This document shows positions 1 through 8,459 of a stretch of DNA of 34,818 bases, piece after piece. Source of the DNA: a virus. Under the pieces are notes generated by a model. That model worked only from the letters and a program-made list of their open reading frames with translations. It was not told the origin of the DNA and did no database searches. The position numbers were made by a program, and so were the translations under genes. The stretch covers positions 1-34,818 of IMG/VR virus record IMGVR_UViG_3300010354_000279; one strand, given 5' to 3'. Every line of letters starts with the position of its first letter. The first letter of the stretch is position 1.

Positions 1-1646
1 AACTGCTTTGCTGGATTGAATGCCAACTTGACAACATTGCGTATGATACCACGGTTGTAACCTGCTGGAGAGAACCACGGATTTGCGGTACTATCTGTGC
101 GTGCGCAAAGTCCAGCGATATCTGGATTTAGCGGAACCCAACGATAGGTGTCGTTGTACTTGTCATAGATGTACTTCCAACCGCTGTCAACAACAGCATA
201 GGATGTGTCTGCTATCAATTCTCCTGATCTCCATGCTATGATGGAGTCGGTTGCCAACTGACCAGGAAGATCCTTTACAGTCTCCAACGGTGGGGAAACG
301 AAGGCAATAGCATCCTTACGCTTAGAAGCCAATTCTACAACATAGTTTGCAACAGCAGTGCCGTGCGAACCCTGCAAGAGAAGATTTGATTCTGTGTTTT
401 CAGTATCTTCGAAAATATCATATCCTTTGAACATATCTGTTATTGTTGGATTTGGGTCTGTTCCACCATTGAGAGCGCAATAGACATTTGCCTTCAACAG
501 TCTGAAGCCTGTTGTTGCTCCCACCACACCCAAAGATGCACCCCAAGAGAGTCCAGCGGCTGTGGTTTGTGCTGTGAATTCAGCAGTACCAGCACTGCTG
601 CCGTTTCCTTCTGGATGGCTGATCCAACGAACATACTGTGATTCTAGACCAATCTTACGACCATAGAAACTGTTTGTTCCGTCAAGATTTGTTCCGTTTA
701 GTGCTTTGGAGCCAATAAATGTTTCAAGAACTGTTCCTCTTGTACCAGAGATGAAGCCGTCTTCATCAACGATAGCAAAAGCAACTTCATCGTTCTTGTA
801 CCCCTTTTGGGTTGTAGTAACTGATGTAGATGGGGTGTAGTTTAGATAAGTTGTATACTTCCAAACAGCAGTAGCACCACTTCTTCCTACAAGAAGGTTT
901 ACTGCTTCCGATGTTGAACCAGGAACAGCCATTGTTATGTTTCTTTGGGTTGAGTCGGTTCCACCACTAAGACCAAGTATTTCATACTGCTTTGCGTTAG
1001 TGGATGAAGTGAATTTCAAATAATCACCAACGGCAAGTGCTTCCCAATCAGCAGTAGCCATTGCAGAAAGACCAGATGCATCAATTGAAACTGTTCTTCC
1101 AGTTGATTGTACATCGTCAGAAACAAGGGTAGTACCGAATGCGATGCCACGGGCAACATTATCTGAATATGATACTAGGAGTGAGTTTCCAAGAACACCA
1201 GGATATTTGGCACACACGACACCCTTTAATGGGGATGTTCCGTTACTGTTTTGAGCACCAGCACTGATACCATCATTTGTTAGTTTGGAATAGAGACTAT
1301 CATTCCAAATTATGCTTCCAGATATTCCACTATTTGTTGCTGGTGCAGTGTAGCCATTTCCACGACCTGCTACAGTTACCGCAACATTGCTTGCACGGAT
1401 AACTTGCAGACGAGCACCATATCCAATGAAGTTTGCAGCACTAAAGAAGTCACCGAAATTTGTGTCATCTGGTTGACCAAACTTGGATGCGAGTTCATTT
1501 TCGGTGCTTATGGTTGTGATTTGCTCAACTGGGCCCCATTTGTAGTTGCCGACATAGGCAGCAGAGGTATTTGAGACGATTTGATTGACCACACCTGTAC
1601 GGTCAATTTCTGTGATATTAATTCCTGGGCTGATTTGGAATGCCAT
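1..1646 (-). CDS. 18: Tail sheath protein (gp18), 3' end off the window
   Basis: This is the contractile tail sheath subunit, which polymerises around the tail tube and shortens to drive the tube into the cell. I translated it from the ATG at 1646. It begins MAFQISPGINITEIDRTG, the SPG-x-x-x-x-E opening typical of T4-type sheath proteins, followed by YVGNYKWGPVEQ, which corresponds to the T4 'G-K-F-Q-W-G-P' segment. About 548 residues are present against 659 in T4 gp18, so the C-terminal part lies beyond position 1. A strong Shine-Dalgarno (AAAAAGGAGAG) sits 5-6 bases before the ATG. The gene follows the terminase gene by 72 bases, and that gap carries a candidate late promoter. Base composition is richer in GC than the fibre genes (33 of 60 at 61-120), as is common for a highly expressed structural gene. 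Placement directly after gene 17 matches T4. Confidence 0.93.
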   Translation of the reverse strand, partial: MAFQISPGINITEIDRTGVVNQIVSNTSAAYVGNYKWGPVEQITTISTENELASKFGQPDDTNFGDFFSAANFIGYGARLQVIRASNVAVTVAGRGNGYTAPATNSGISGSIIWNDSLYSKLTNDGISAGAQNSNGTSPLKGVVCAKYPGVLGNSLLVSYSDNVARGIAFGTTLVSDDVQSTGRTVSIDASGLSAMATADWEALAVGDYLKFTSSTNAKQYEILGLSGGTDSTQRNITMAVPGSTSEAVNLLVGRSGATAVWKYTTYLNYTPSTSVTTTQKGYKNDEVAFAIVDEDGFISGTRGTVLETFIGSKALNGTNLDGTNSFYGRKIGLESQYVRWISHPEGNGSSAGTAEFTAQTTAAGLSWGASLGVVGATTGFRLLKANVYCALNGGTDPNPTITDMFKGYDIFEDTENTESNLLLQGSHGTAVANYVVELASKRKDAIAFVSPPLETVKDLPGQLATDSIIAWRSGELIADTSYAVVDSGWKYIYDKYNDTYRWVPLNPDIAGLCARTDSTANPWFSPAGYNRGIIRNVVKLAFNPAKQ

Positions 1647-1690
1647 GTGTTCTCTCCTTTTTGGCGAAATCTAAAGATTCAGTTCTCATG

Positions 1691-1704
1691 GGTTATGTAT
1701 AAAA
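1691..1704 (-). promoter_or_regulatory. Candidate late promoter before the tail sheath gene
   Basis: On the minus strand the gap between gene 17 and gene 18 reads TTTTATACATAACC. The TATACATA core differs at one base from the T4 late promoter TATAAATA. It lies about 47 bases upstream of the sheath ATG, so a transcript would have a leader of roughly 40 bases. The ten bases TTTATACATA recur exactly before gene 13. The match and position are seen; promoter activity is inferred. Confidence 0.5.
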
Positions 1705-1718
1705 CACAAAACTTCTAT

Positions 1719-3332
1719 TTAAGATGATTTCCAATAGGAATCTTCTCCTCCAGGATCACCCAAACCGTCATCAATAAATCCAAAAAACATCTCTTCTTCC
1801 AACTGTTTCATCTCTTTGCCATACATTTCTAAAGAAATATTTCCACCAATCAAATCTTTAAAATACAATTGGGTGGTAAGCCATGCAAAAAGCACCAGGG
1901 TCATAACCAAGTCATCGTGATGCCCAACCTCTGCTTCGTATGTATTCTTTTTTGATACAAATGAGAATAATTCTTTGACTAAATCATAATCTTCGATTAT
2001 TAGTTTTTCTTGTTCTATCAGCCCCTTTAGTGTCGTGCATCCTACACGCTTGACAACTTCAGTAGTCTTTACACCCCTCTGTTGGTTTTGGGCATTGAAG
2101 CCACCATCCAATACCTGTCCTTTTCGTCCCTTAACAGAGGTGGACATAAGCCCTTCATATTCAAATTCTTCATGTATGATATCGGCTACCTGTCCCCCAA
2201 TGTCATTTAATTCGACCAAGACAAGCGCATCGTTGAATTGTCTTGCTGCCGCAACAATTGCTGTAGGGTACATGGCTGGAGGCAGAATATTATTGCGAAA
2301 TGTAGCAACAACCCTATATGGAGCCTCAGTCATGTCTAAAACCGTGAAGGCATGGTAGTCATTTCCTGTTCCACGGGAAGTGTCTGCTATAAGGATATAG
2401 TTGTGTCCTTTTTTTGGTTTCTCGTACAACTTGAATCCCTCATCATTCTTATGAATTGGATTAACGAAGGAAAGAGTTTTTAGTTTTCTTGGTGATATAA
2501 GGGTATGTACAGAACCTACGAAATCACATTCAAACTCGGTGCGAAATTGCTCTTCGGAGGTATTCTTGATCGTCTGTTCCTTCCAAGCCTCGTCACGCCC
2601 AGGAACTTCGTCCCAAAACACCTCTACAGGAACATATTCATTGCGTCCGTTTACAGAGTCTGTCCACAACTTGTAGTACATATTCATACCTTTTGGTGTG
2701 GATACGATTATGACTTTGGTGTTCTTGCCCGATGAAATAGTTGGGTATACCGAGGAGAAGAACTCGTCGGCTATGTTGAAAGGAACATAGGCAAACTCGT
2801 CAAGTAGAATCAAGTTGAAAGAGTTACCACGAACGGCAGAGGAAGAGGTCGCCGCCGCCAGGATTTTGGAGCCGTTTTCCAACTCAATAGAGCCTTTATT
2901 CCAACTCAATACTCCCTGCTGAATCCACTTGGGGAGATATTCATATGCTAACTTCAAGCGATGTAGGAGTTCTCGGGCAGTAGCCAATTTATTTGCCAAA
3001 ATAGCCACATTTTGATTAGGATTGAACAGAACCGTATGTAAAATATAGGCTATAACGGTTGTCGATTTTCCGCTCTGACGGGGGAATTTTGATATGGTAA
3101 AGCGATTCTTGTGAATCGTATTAACAAATTTCTCTTGAAAGTCATATAGTTCAAAAGGCACAAGACCGTCATTAAGATTAACAATCTTGACATAGTTCTT
3201 TATGAAATAGACAGGATCTTGTGAACAATGGAGATATTCTGCAACCTGTTCCTCATTGAACTCAACAGGAACATTTGCTGCTTTCAGATTTGGATTGCCT
3301 AGATATGCACCCTTATCCTGTTTGTCCGTCAT
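1719..3332 (-). CDS. 17: Large terminase subunit (gp17), ATPase and nuclease
   Basis: This is the motor and nuclease that packages phage DNA into the prohead through the portal and cuts the concatemer. The protein has 537 residues (T4 gp17 has 610). The ATPase half shows a Q-motif-like glutamine (Q66), a Walker A site RQSGKST at 85-91 with K89, a Walker B site LILLDEF at 174-180 with D178/E179, and a coupling motif VIIVSTPKG at 207-215. The RNase-H-like nuclease half shows D317 in ADTSRGTGND, E374 in LVELND and D473/D474 in HHDDL, matching the D/E/D triad of T4 gp17. The start overlaps the end of gene 16 by 20 bases and has the Shine-Dalgarno AAGAGGTG. Adjacent genes 16 and 18 give the classical T4 order. 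The protein is full length with no missing catalytic residue. Confidence 0.96.
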   Translation of the reverse strand: MTDKQDKGAYLGNPNLKAANVPVEFNEEQVAEYLHCSQDPVYFIKNYVKIVNLNDGLVPFELYDFQEKFVNTIHKNRFTISKFPRQSGKSTTVIAYILHTVLFNPNQNVAILANKLATARELLHRLKLAYEYLPKWIQQGVLSWNKGSIELENGSKILAAATSSSAVRGNSFNLILLDEFAYVPFNIADEFFSSVYPTISSGKNTKVIIVSTPKGMNMYYKLWTDSVNGRNEYVPVEVFWDEVPGRDEAWKEQTIKNTSEEQFRTEFECDFVGSVHTLISPRKLKTLSFVNPIHKNDEGFKLYEKPKKGHNYILIADTSRGTGNDYHAFTVLDMTEAPYRVVATFRNNILPPAMYPTAIVAAARQFNDALVLVELNDIGGQVADIIHEEFEYEGLMSTSVKGRKGQVLDGGFNAQNQQRGVKTTEVVKRVGCTTLKGLIEQEKLIIEDYDLVKELFSFVSKKNTYEAEVGHHDDLVMTLVLFAWLTTQLYFKDLIGGNISLEMYGKEMKQLEEEMFFGFIDDGLGDPGGEDSYWKSS

Positions 3333-3828
3333 CTGTCACCTCTTCATTTTTTACCACTTCTGCCTCTACTACTTTGGCATTCATCAATTCTTTGTAACGC
3401 TCACGAACAACTGCTTGTAGGTCTTTAGTGCTTCCTACGAAAATAGAGTTGTTTGTAATACTTGTCGCTTTTTGAGAGGAAGCATCTCCACCTTCTATTT
3501 CCTTGACTTTCTTGTGGATTTCTAGCAAATCTTTGTTTACATCCGCAACAGCCTTTATTAGTTGCGCCGCAACCTCATATGCTCGGGGGGAGTCACTTTC
3601 TTTCGCTACAGTCAATACAGAATCAATAGCATCTGCTCCTGTCATAAGAATTTCACGAAGATTCTTGCGAACAGTGATGTAGTCTTTCTTTAGATCAATG
3701 TCTTCTATAGGTTTGCCTAACTCTGTCATTGTAACATCTGGAGATATTTTTTTGATTGCATTTTCTGGGGTGAACGCTATCTCTAGTTTTTTTGATATCT
3801 TTTCTTCTTGTGGTATCTCATCTTCCAT
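3313..3828 (-). CDS. 16: Small terminase subunit (gp16)
   Basis: This is the probable DNA-recognition and regulatory subunit that assembles as a ring and stimulates the gp17 motor. It is 171 residues long (T4 gp16 has 164). The central part has the heptad-like helix AYEVAAQLIKAVADVNKDL followed by LEIHKKVKEIEGG, consistent with the coiled-coil oligomerisation core of T4-type gp16. The ends are acidic and polar. I chose the ATG at 3828 because AGAGGA stands four bases before it. An upstream in-frame GTG at 3843 overlaps the gene 15 stop (GTGA) but has only a weak site. The call rests on size, helical content and position between genes 15 and 17; small terminases diverge strongly in sequence. 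Confidence 0.85.
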   Translation of the reverse strand: MEDEIPQEEKISKKLEIAFTPENAIKKISPDVTMTELGKPIEDIDLKKDYITVRKNLREILMTGADAIDSVLTVAKESDSPRAYEVAAQLIKAVADVNKDLLEIHKKVKEIEGGDASSQKATSITNNSIFVGSTKDLQAVVRERYKELMNAKVVEAEVVKNEEVTDDGQTG

Positions 3829-3832
3829 AAAA

Positions 3833-3838
3833 TCCTCT
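3833..3838 (-). promoter_or_regulatory. Shine-Dalgarno site deciding the gene 16 start
   Basis: AGAGGA on the minus strand is followed by TTTT and then ATG at 3828. The competing GTG at 3843 has only GGA in a poor context upstream. The site therefore favours a 171-residue product over a 176-residue one. Confidence 0.55.
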
Positions 3839-3839
3839 T

Positions 3840-4658
3840 TCACGATCCAAATATTTCTCCATCTGATGCAGTTGCTCCAAAGATTTGGACATAGTATCCG
3901 AATGCAGTTGCACCCGTACCCATGACCGATCCTGTTCCAGATGTAGTTCCAACCACTAAAGATTCGACTCTAGGAGCGGTTGATCCATATGTACTATAGT
4001 CGAAAAACTCAGTTATTGCTTTCTTTATGATGGTTGCATTTTTCTGTGGCCCATAGAGGTATCCACGAAGTCGGAATCCTAAAGTCCATGTAAGAATTCT
4101 ATGTTCTGTTCCATCATCTGCTTCTCCTTCAAAATCAATGCTTTGTTCATAAGAAGACATCACTATGGGTATGTCGATATTCTTTGCAAATCCACCCAAG
4201 TCTAAAGTGATGTTGAATTCTGGAGCAAAATAAGGAAGTATCTGTTCTACTACTTGTAGCCCATCTTCCATTTTTCTAGCCATGATATTTACATTGAATT
4301 CAAAATTGTATGGAACCTCGGCATAAATGTATTGATATGTGCCTTTTGTTGCATCATGTTCATATATCTTTGCCATAGAATTTCTTTTTCTAGAAGGATC
4401 ATATGACAGGTTATTTAACTGAAAAGACATTCTTGGAAGATAGGAGAAGGCTATTTCTGGATTGTTTTCATCAGATTGAAGAGAAGGAAATTCTTGCAAT
4501 CTTCTAATATATTTGTCTTTTTCAGAGTAAGATAAAGGCACTCTATACCTGGAATTTTCTCCAGACTCATTTTTTCTATTGATATAGATGTTGTTGAATA
4601 AAGTCCCAAAAGCAACAACATACTTTCTTATTGTTCCATGATAGAAGTAATTAAACAT
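3840..4658 (-). CDS. 15: Proximal tail sheath stabilisation / tail completion protein (gp15)
   Basis: This protein caps the finished tail tube and sheath at the end that joins the head. It has 272 residues, the same length as T4 gp15. The opening MFNYFYHGTIRKYV, then FGTLFNNI and NESGE..RVPLSY, parallels the T4 opening (MFGYFY, GDLFSNI, LESGD..RVPITY). The mid-protein segment VVEQILPYFAPEFN corresponds to T4 'IVEQILPYFQPHFN', and ILTWTLGFRLRGYLYGP corresponds to 'IEWSLTFEVNGWMYPP'. Its ATG shares a base with the gene 14 stop (TGATG), so the two are probably translationally coupled. The order 13-14-15-16-17-18 is the T4 order. Confidence 0.93.
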   Translation of the reverse strand: MFNYFYHGTIRKYVVAFGTLFNNIYINRKNESGENSRYRVPLSYSEKDKYIRRLQEFPSLQSDENNPEIAFSYLPRMSFQLNNLSYDPSRKRNSMAKIYEHDATKGTYQYIYAEVPYNFEFNVNIMARKMEDGLQVVEQILPYFAPEFNITLDLGGFAKNIDIPIVMSSYEQSIDFEGEADDGTEHRILTWTLGFRLRGYLYGPQKNATIIKKAITEFFDYSTYGSTAPRVESLVVGTTSGTGSVMGTGATAFGYYVQIFGATASDGEIFGS

Positions 4659-5542
4659 CAGTAGTTGCCCTCTGAGAATGGATCAACTTCGGAAAAGTCA
4701 ATGATTGTGCGGGATTCTTTCTGTATTTCATCGTTGTTTGCAAAGGGATTAATTGTTATGTGATCCATAGTATTTCCCATATTTTGCCCAACAATAGCCT
4801 GTGCTCCCGATTCTTCTCCCTTTAGAACAGAGTTTATAACAGATGCAACATCCCCTTCTGTGTCTTTTAGATACATTTGTTTGGGTGTCAATTCACTCCA
4901 ATTTGTAACCACTCCAGAGAAAGAGGCAGAGGATGGGGCAGAACCAACATAAACTGTTTCATTTATTAGGAACTCTCCTGTTATTCCACCAGTAAGACCA
5001 ATATAGGTTAAGAGTTCTTTTGAGTTTGTTGCTATGGAGTCTATGTTCTCCATTCCTGTTTCAATCTCTTCTTGATTGTGTTGATAAGTCTGTGCAGTTA
5101 TTTCATATGTAAAGTTTCTATTACCCTGATAATAAGGTGCGGCTTCGTTATCAACAAATTCTATCTCATACAACTCATAAGTTATTGGAGAATATATCAA
5201 ATCTCCTTCTCTCGGTCTTTTTATCTCAGTAAATGCAGAAGTTACGGCTTCTTCAAATCTCTTTTTTGACACAATCACTGTTATTCTATCTTTTAGTTCT
5301 AAACCAAATCTAGAAAATAACTCAGAACCATTGTGGCTCTCATAGTTTTTTAGATACATTTCTATGATAGCACTATCTTTAAATTTTGAGTTTATGTCTT
5401 CTCCAAACAAGTAGTCTCTATCAAAGTCTTCTCTTGCAATATAGATGTAATCATCTCCTGTGACTTTGATGGATTCTATAATCAACTCTTCCATCAGAGC
5501 AGGTTCGCTAGATTGGTACTTGAAATATGGATTTTTAGCCAT
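4658..5542 (-). CDS. 14: Neck protein (gp14)
   Basis: This is the head-completion/neck protein that, with gp13, seals the packaged head and provides the tail attachment surface. It has 294 residues against 256 in T4. The N-terminal part matches T4-type gp14: MAKNPYFKYQ, EELIIESIKVTGDDYIYIARE (T4 has IEKLHIEAIQIYGIDVIYLPRE), then LFGEDINSKFKDS, IEMYLKNYE and FSRFGLELKD. The C-terminal ~100 residues are polar and end in SEVDPFSEGNY; this tail accounts for the extra length. The gene begins three bases after the gene 13 stop and ends sharing a base with the gene 15 start. Confidence 0.92.
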   Translation of the reverse strand: MAKNPYFKYQSSEPALMEELIIESIKVTGDDYIYIAREDFDRDYLFGEDINSKFKDSAIIEMYLKNYESHNGSELFSRFGLELKDRITVIVSKKRFEEAVTSAFTEIKRPREGDLIYSPITYELYEIEFVDNEAAPYYQGNRNFTYEITAQTYQHNQEEIETGMENIDSIATNSKELLTYIGLTGGITGEFLINETVYVGSAPSSASFSGVVTNWSELTPKQMYLKDTEGDVASVINSVLKGEESGAQAIVGQNMGNTMDHITINPFANNDEIQKESRTIIDFSEVDPFSEGNY

Positions 5543-5545
5543 TTG

Positions 5546-6307
5546 TTACCCAACCATAAAATCTGGAGGCAATTCGTATTTTAGTTGAACTTGCTCTTCG
5601 ATCTTGTCTATTTGTGTTTGTGCTTCTTCTTGTATTTTTTGTCCATCAAACTGAACACCACCTGGGAGATTTACTCCAGTAAACTTAGACAGATTTTGTC
5701 CCCACTGACGCTTTATAAGATTTGTTAGATATTCTTTAAGAAGCCTATCATTGTAAATTTCTGGATAGGTGTTTGCATTAAGGATTACATACGCTTCTAT
5801 CATTAGATAATCACCAGGTGACATTACATCAGCCCAATTTGTTTCTATTCTTAGTTTGTTTGTCACTCTGCTGAAGGTGAATGCTTTTTCTGGTTCCAAG
5901 TATTGCTGAACTAGAGAAACATACTGTTGGGCTATCTCATAGTATGAAAGATTGAAACTACCATTTCTCAATCCAAAGTAGTCTTGCAAGTGCATTTGAT
6001 ATCTTGCACTAAAGAAGTTTGTTGCCGACATACCTGCTTCACTGAAAGGAAACACTCTTGTAACAGTTATTATGCTAGAACTCAGCAAATCGGTATTGAT
6101 ATACCTGTTTGTTATGTCTTGAGAAGTTATTTGATATGGAAAGTACATTCTCTCAACACCATCAAAATGGTATTCAGCGAAGAATTGGAGGGCATCGTCA
6201 AGTCTGTCTTCAACTTGACCATCATCTACATTTATTTTGATAACTGGATGACCTAATCTGCGTAAACAGTAGTCTTTAAGAGTCTGTCTAGAAGATGGTT
6301 GAGCCAT
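5546..6307 (-). CDS. 13: Neck protein (gp13)
   Basis: This is the head-completion/neck protein acting at the portal with gp14. It has 253 residues (T4 gp13 has 309). The opening resembles gp13 of marine T4-like phages: SSRQTLKDYCLRRLGHPVI, followed by INVDDGQVEDRLDDALQFFAEYH and FDGVER. Later segments GSFNLSYYEIAQQYV and DYLMIEAYVIL precede RLLKEYLTNLIKRQWGQNLSKF, all typical of this family. It is the first gene after an 84-base gap that carries a candidate promoter and a possible weak terminator. The leader holds a purine-rich AAAAGGATAGGGGG stretch as ribosome-binding site. It probably heads the 13-14-15-16-17 transcription unit. Confidence 0.91.
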   Translation of the reverse strand: MAQPSSRQTLKDYCLRRLGHPVIKINVDDGQVEDRLDDALQFFAEYHFDGVERMYFPYQITSQDITNRYINTDLLSSSIITVTRVFPFSEAGMSATNFFSARYQMHLQDYFGLRNGSFNLSYYEIAQQYVSLVQQYLEPEKAFTFSRVTNKLRIETNWADVMSPGDYLMIEAYVILNANTYPEIYNDRLLKEYLTNLIKRQWGQNLSKFTGVNLPGGVQFDGQKIQEEAQTQIDKIEEQVQLKYELPPDFMVG

Positions 6308-6336
6308 TTAATACCCCCTATCCTTTTGTTTTCAAT

Positions 6337-6350
6337 AATATGTATAAAGG
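6337..6350 (-). promoter_or_regulatory. Candidate late promoter before gene 13
   Basis: The minus strand reads CCTTTATACATATT here, ending 30 bases before the gene 13 ATG. TATACATA is one base from the T4 late consensus TATAAATA, and TTTATACATA is identical to the element before the sheath gene. It lies just downstream of a hairpin following the previous gene, which is a sensible place for a new transcription unit to start. Confidence 0.55.
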
Positions 6351-6353
6351 GAT

Positions 6354-6380
6354 AAAAATGGTATTTTGAGTTAATCAAAA
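6354..6380 (-). terminator. Weak intrinsic terminator candidate after the DUF1617-like gene
   Basis: On the minus strand a perfect 6-bp stem (TTTTGA / TCAAAA, loop TTAAC) begins 11 bases after the stop codon. It is followed after five bases by TTTTT. The stem is A/T-rich and the U-run is short and offset, so termination would be inefficient. The inverted repeat is seen; the function is inferred. Confidence 0.3.
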
Positions 6381-6391
6381 CATTCCTAGAT

Positions 6392-6796
6392 TTACACCGT
6401 TTCTGGTTCTTCTGCCAATGCCAATATCTCTTCTATTTCTTCTGTGAAAAGAAACTTTAGCATTTCATACGCTGCTATTGGCATCCGTATGTCTCCTAAT
6501 TTGTGGACAGAAACAGGTTTCCAATCTAATTCTACTTCAGCACTAAGATATTCCTTTAGATCCATTTCATAAAATGGTTTCTTTTCATCGTCAATATCGT
6601 ACTTACCAGTTTCTTCGTTTTTTGTGCCATAGAAAGATAGCAGTTCTTCTTGCTTTTTTGCCATTTCAGCATAATAGACATTTATCTGATCTATTAGATA
6701 AATTGCTGGTGCAATCTTGTCGAGGCTGAAATATTGTATTGCGAGTAGTTCAAATGCTGGGTGTGCTTCAAATAATTGATTTAGTGTTATTTTCAT
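6392..6796 (-). CDS. DUF1617-like small phage protein
   Basis: This acidic protein of about 134 residues is predicted to be mostly helical. MKITLNQLFEAHPAFELLA, then a middle segment ending in KKQEELLSFYG, and VELDWKPVSVHKLGDIRMPIAAYEMLKFLF resemble the family I remember as DUF1617: an N-terminal 'K-L-N-Q-L..A.PAL..LA' segment, then 'R..L..KYG', then a C-terminal 'EVELD...I....LG...ISA...LLALEWLF'. That family is known from tailed phages near tail genes and has no assigned role. I start at the ATG at 6796, seven bases after the preceding stop. An in-frame ATG at 6862 would overlap the 551-residue gene by 59 bases. The Shine-Dalgarno (TGAGAA) is weak, suggesting coupling to the gene before. 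The family assignment is from memory and was not tested. Confidence 0.65.
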   Translation of the reverse strand: MKITLNQLFEAHPAFELLAIQYFSLDKIAPAIYLIDQINVYYAEMAKKQEELLSFYGTKNEETGKYDIDDEKKPFYEMDLKEYLSAEVELDWKPVSVHKLGDIRMPIAAYEMLKFLFTEEIEEILALAEEPETV

Positions 6797-6803
6797 ATTT
6801 TTC

Positions 6804-8459
6804 TCACAATCTATAAATTGTTTTGTCTTGTGGCGATTCTGAAAATTCTTTAGAAAATACAATTTCTTCTATTGAACCTGATATTCCATAGGTGTCTGTA
6901 TTTGAGAGATAGTCTAATTGAGGTATAGAAGTCAATCCAAACAAGTAATTGAATGGCCCTATAACACCGCCTCTCATTCCAGTGAATGCAAACTCATAGT
7001 CTTGACCTTCATATGGGGATATATCTTTTGATAATTTACCACGATAGATAAGACTTCCTTCTAGGGAACCTTTGTATCCAAAATTAGGATCAACAAAACT
7101 TCCTCCACCAACTGTTATTGGTGATACGGGTATGTATTCAATTGAAGGTACGCCTATTCTTTGACCCCATTCCAACCATTGATTTCCAAAGGAATATGGC
7201 TCACCGTTTGGTGATCCAGCAATTCTTATTTTCGATGAATTTCTGCATTCCCAATTCTTGAATTCTGGAACAGAAACAGATATTACATTGAGATCAGAGA
7301 ATCCATAACCAAATAACCAATTCGGGCCATATCTGTATGGCTTTGCACCAGTGACTCCTGCTCTTTTCAGATCATCACCACTTATTGTTAGAAATGTAGC
7401 CAATTCTGTTGGGGTTCCAAAGAACCCCAAAGGAGCAAACTTATCTAATCCACCTATACCATCTCCTTCGACTAAGAGTTGATTTTGAACGATTTCCCAA
7501 TCTGCAAATGGGTGTGCATCAAAACCATGTAGACCAGCATCAACACACATACATTTCTCTTGTATTCCTTCCAGTCCAGGAATAACCTGATATACAAGAT
7601 TTGCGGAAAATCCTGGTATGTCGGCATTTCTTTCGTAATTTCTAATGATATCAGTTGCTATTTCATTCCAAGCATCTCCACCATTTTCAAATCCATTGCT
7701 AAATGCACTTTCACTCACTTGAAGTACACTTTGGTTTAATGCTAACAGAGAGACGATGTTATTTTTAAGCGCAATTCCAGCAGTAACAACACCACCACAG
7801 AGATCAATCATTGCATATGTAAAGAGATTAGCCTCAGTAGATCCACTAGGTGTAGCAAACTCTGAGTCCTTTATTCTTTGTGTGTACAGGTTATATTCTT
7901 CTGCACTAAGATCACCTTTAATTGCATTTGGCCCTCTATAGTCATAATACCATGTATTATTGGATGGATTTAAGATAGATTTTGGAAAACCTATAGAATC
8001 TAATTGTTCGTTTATTTTGTTTAAATCTGATGTCCCTCCTATCAGATTAAAGATTGAACCTAGATTCGGGCCATCTGTGAAATCACCTTCCCAAAGTTTG
8101 GCTATGTCGAATGTATAGCCCATGCCTTGAAAGTTTCTATCACACTTATGATATGAACAGTCGCATGGTGTGTACGATGTTCTAGAGTAACCTTCTGGTC
8201 TAGCAACCAATCTACCATCAACAGTATTTGCTTTTACAAAATTGAAATCCCACGGATTTACACATATACCAGCAGTTTTTCCTTCAATGTCTCTTGTTAT
8301 CTGATTTGATAAAAGGTACATTCCTTGAGACAAAGCCAAGCATCCATCTAGTTCTGATGAGTATTGGGTTGCCCAAGCATATCCTGACTCAAAACCAGGA
8401 GAGTAGCACAGACCTGGTATGTTTATTGGGTTTGGTTCAAAATCTCCACCGTCGCTCAT
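6804..8459 (-). CDS. Cysteine-rich virion protein of unknown family
   Basis: I do not recognise this 551-residue protein. It lies between the beta-helix fibres and the neck genes, where T4 keeps wac (fibritin), so a virion or fibre role is likely. The N-terminal two thirds hold all the cysteines that I count (about 11), including a tight cluster PCDCSYHKC near residue 97 and EKCMC near residue 300, which could bind metal or form disulfides. Aromatic- and glycine-rich sequence follows. The last ~130 residues look beta-rich (GSLEGSLIYRGKLS, YEFAFTGMRGGVIGPFNYLFG). I see no transmembrane segment or signal peptide. The start shares ATGA with the preceding stop and has AAGGAGT six to seven bases upstream. 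Function is unknown. Confidence 0.8.
   Translation of the reverse strand: MSDGGDFEPNPINIPGLCYSPGFESGYAWATQYSSELDGCLALSQGMYLLSNQITRDIEGKTAGICVNPWDFNFVKANTVDGRLVARPEGYSRTSYTPCDCSYHKCDRNFQGMGYTFDIAKLWEGDFTDGPNLGSIFNLIGGTSDLNKINEQLDSIGFPKSILNPSNNTWYYDYRGPNAIKGDLSAEEYNLYTQRIKDSEFATPSGSTEANLFTYAMIDLCGGVVTAGIALKNNIVSLLALNQSVLQVSESAFSNGFENGGDAWNEIATDIIRNYERNADIPGFSANLVYQVIPGLEGIQEKCMCVDAGLHGFDAHPFADWEIVQNQLLVEGDGIGGLDKFAPLGFFGTPTELATFLTISGDDLKRAGVTGAKPYRYGPNWLFGYGFSDLNVISVSVPEFKNWECRNSSKIRIAGSPNGEPYSFGNQWLEWGQRIGVPSIEYIPVSPITVGGGSFVDPNFGYKGSLEGSLIYRGKLSKDISPYEGQDYEFAFTGMRGGVIGPFNYLFGLTSIPQLDYLSNTDTYGISGSIEEIVFSKEFSESPQDKTIYRL

Noticed and set aside
1668-1679. AATCT/AGATT inverted repeat in the leader of the sheath gene
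   Set aside because: The stem has only five A/T-rich pairs with a two-base loop and no U-run, so neither a terminator nor a stable regulatory hairpin is supported.
6797-6862. Longer N-terminus for the DUF1617-like gene starting at 6862
   Set aside because: It would overlap the preceding gene by 59 bases, and the family-like sequence begins exactly at the internal ATG at 6796.
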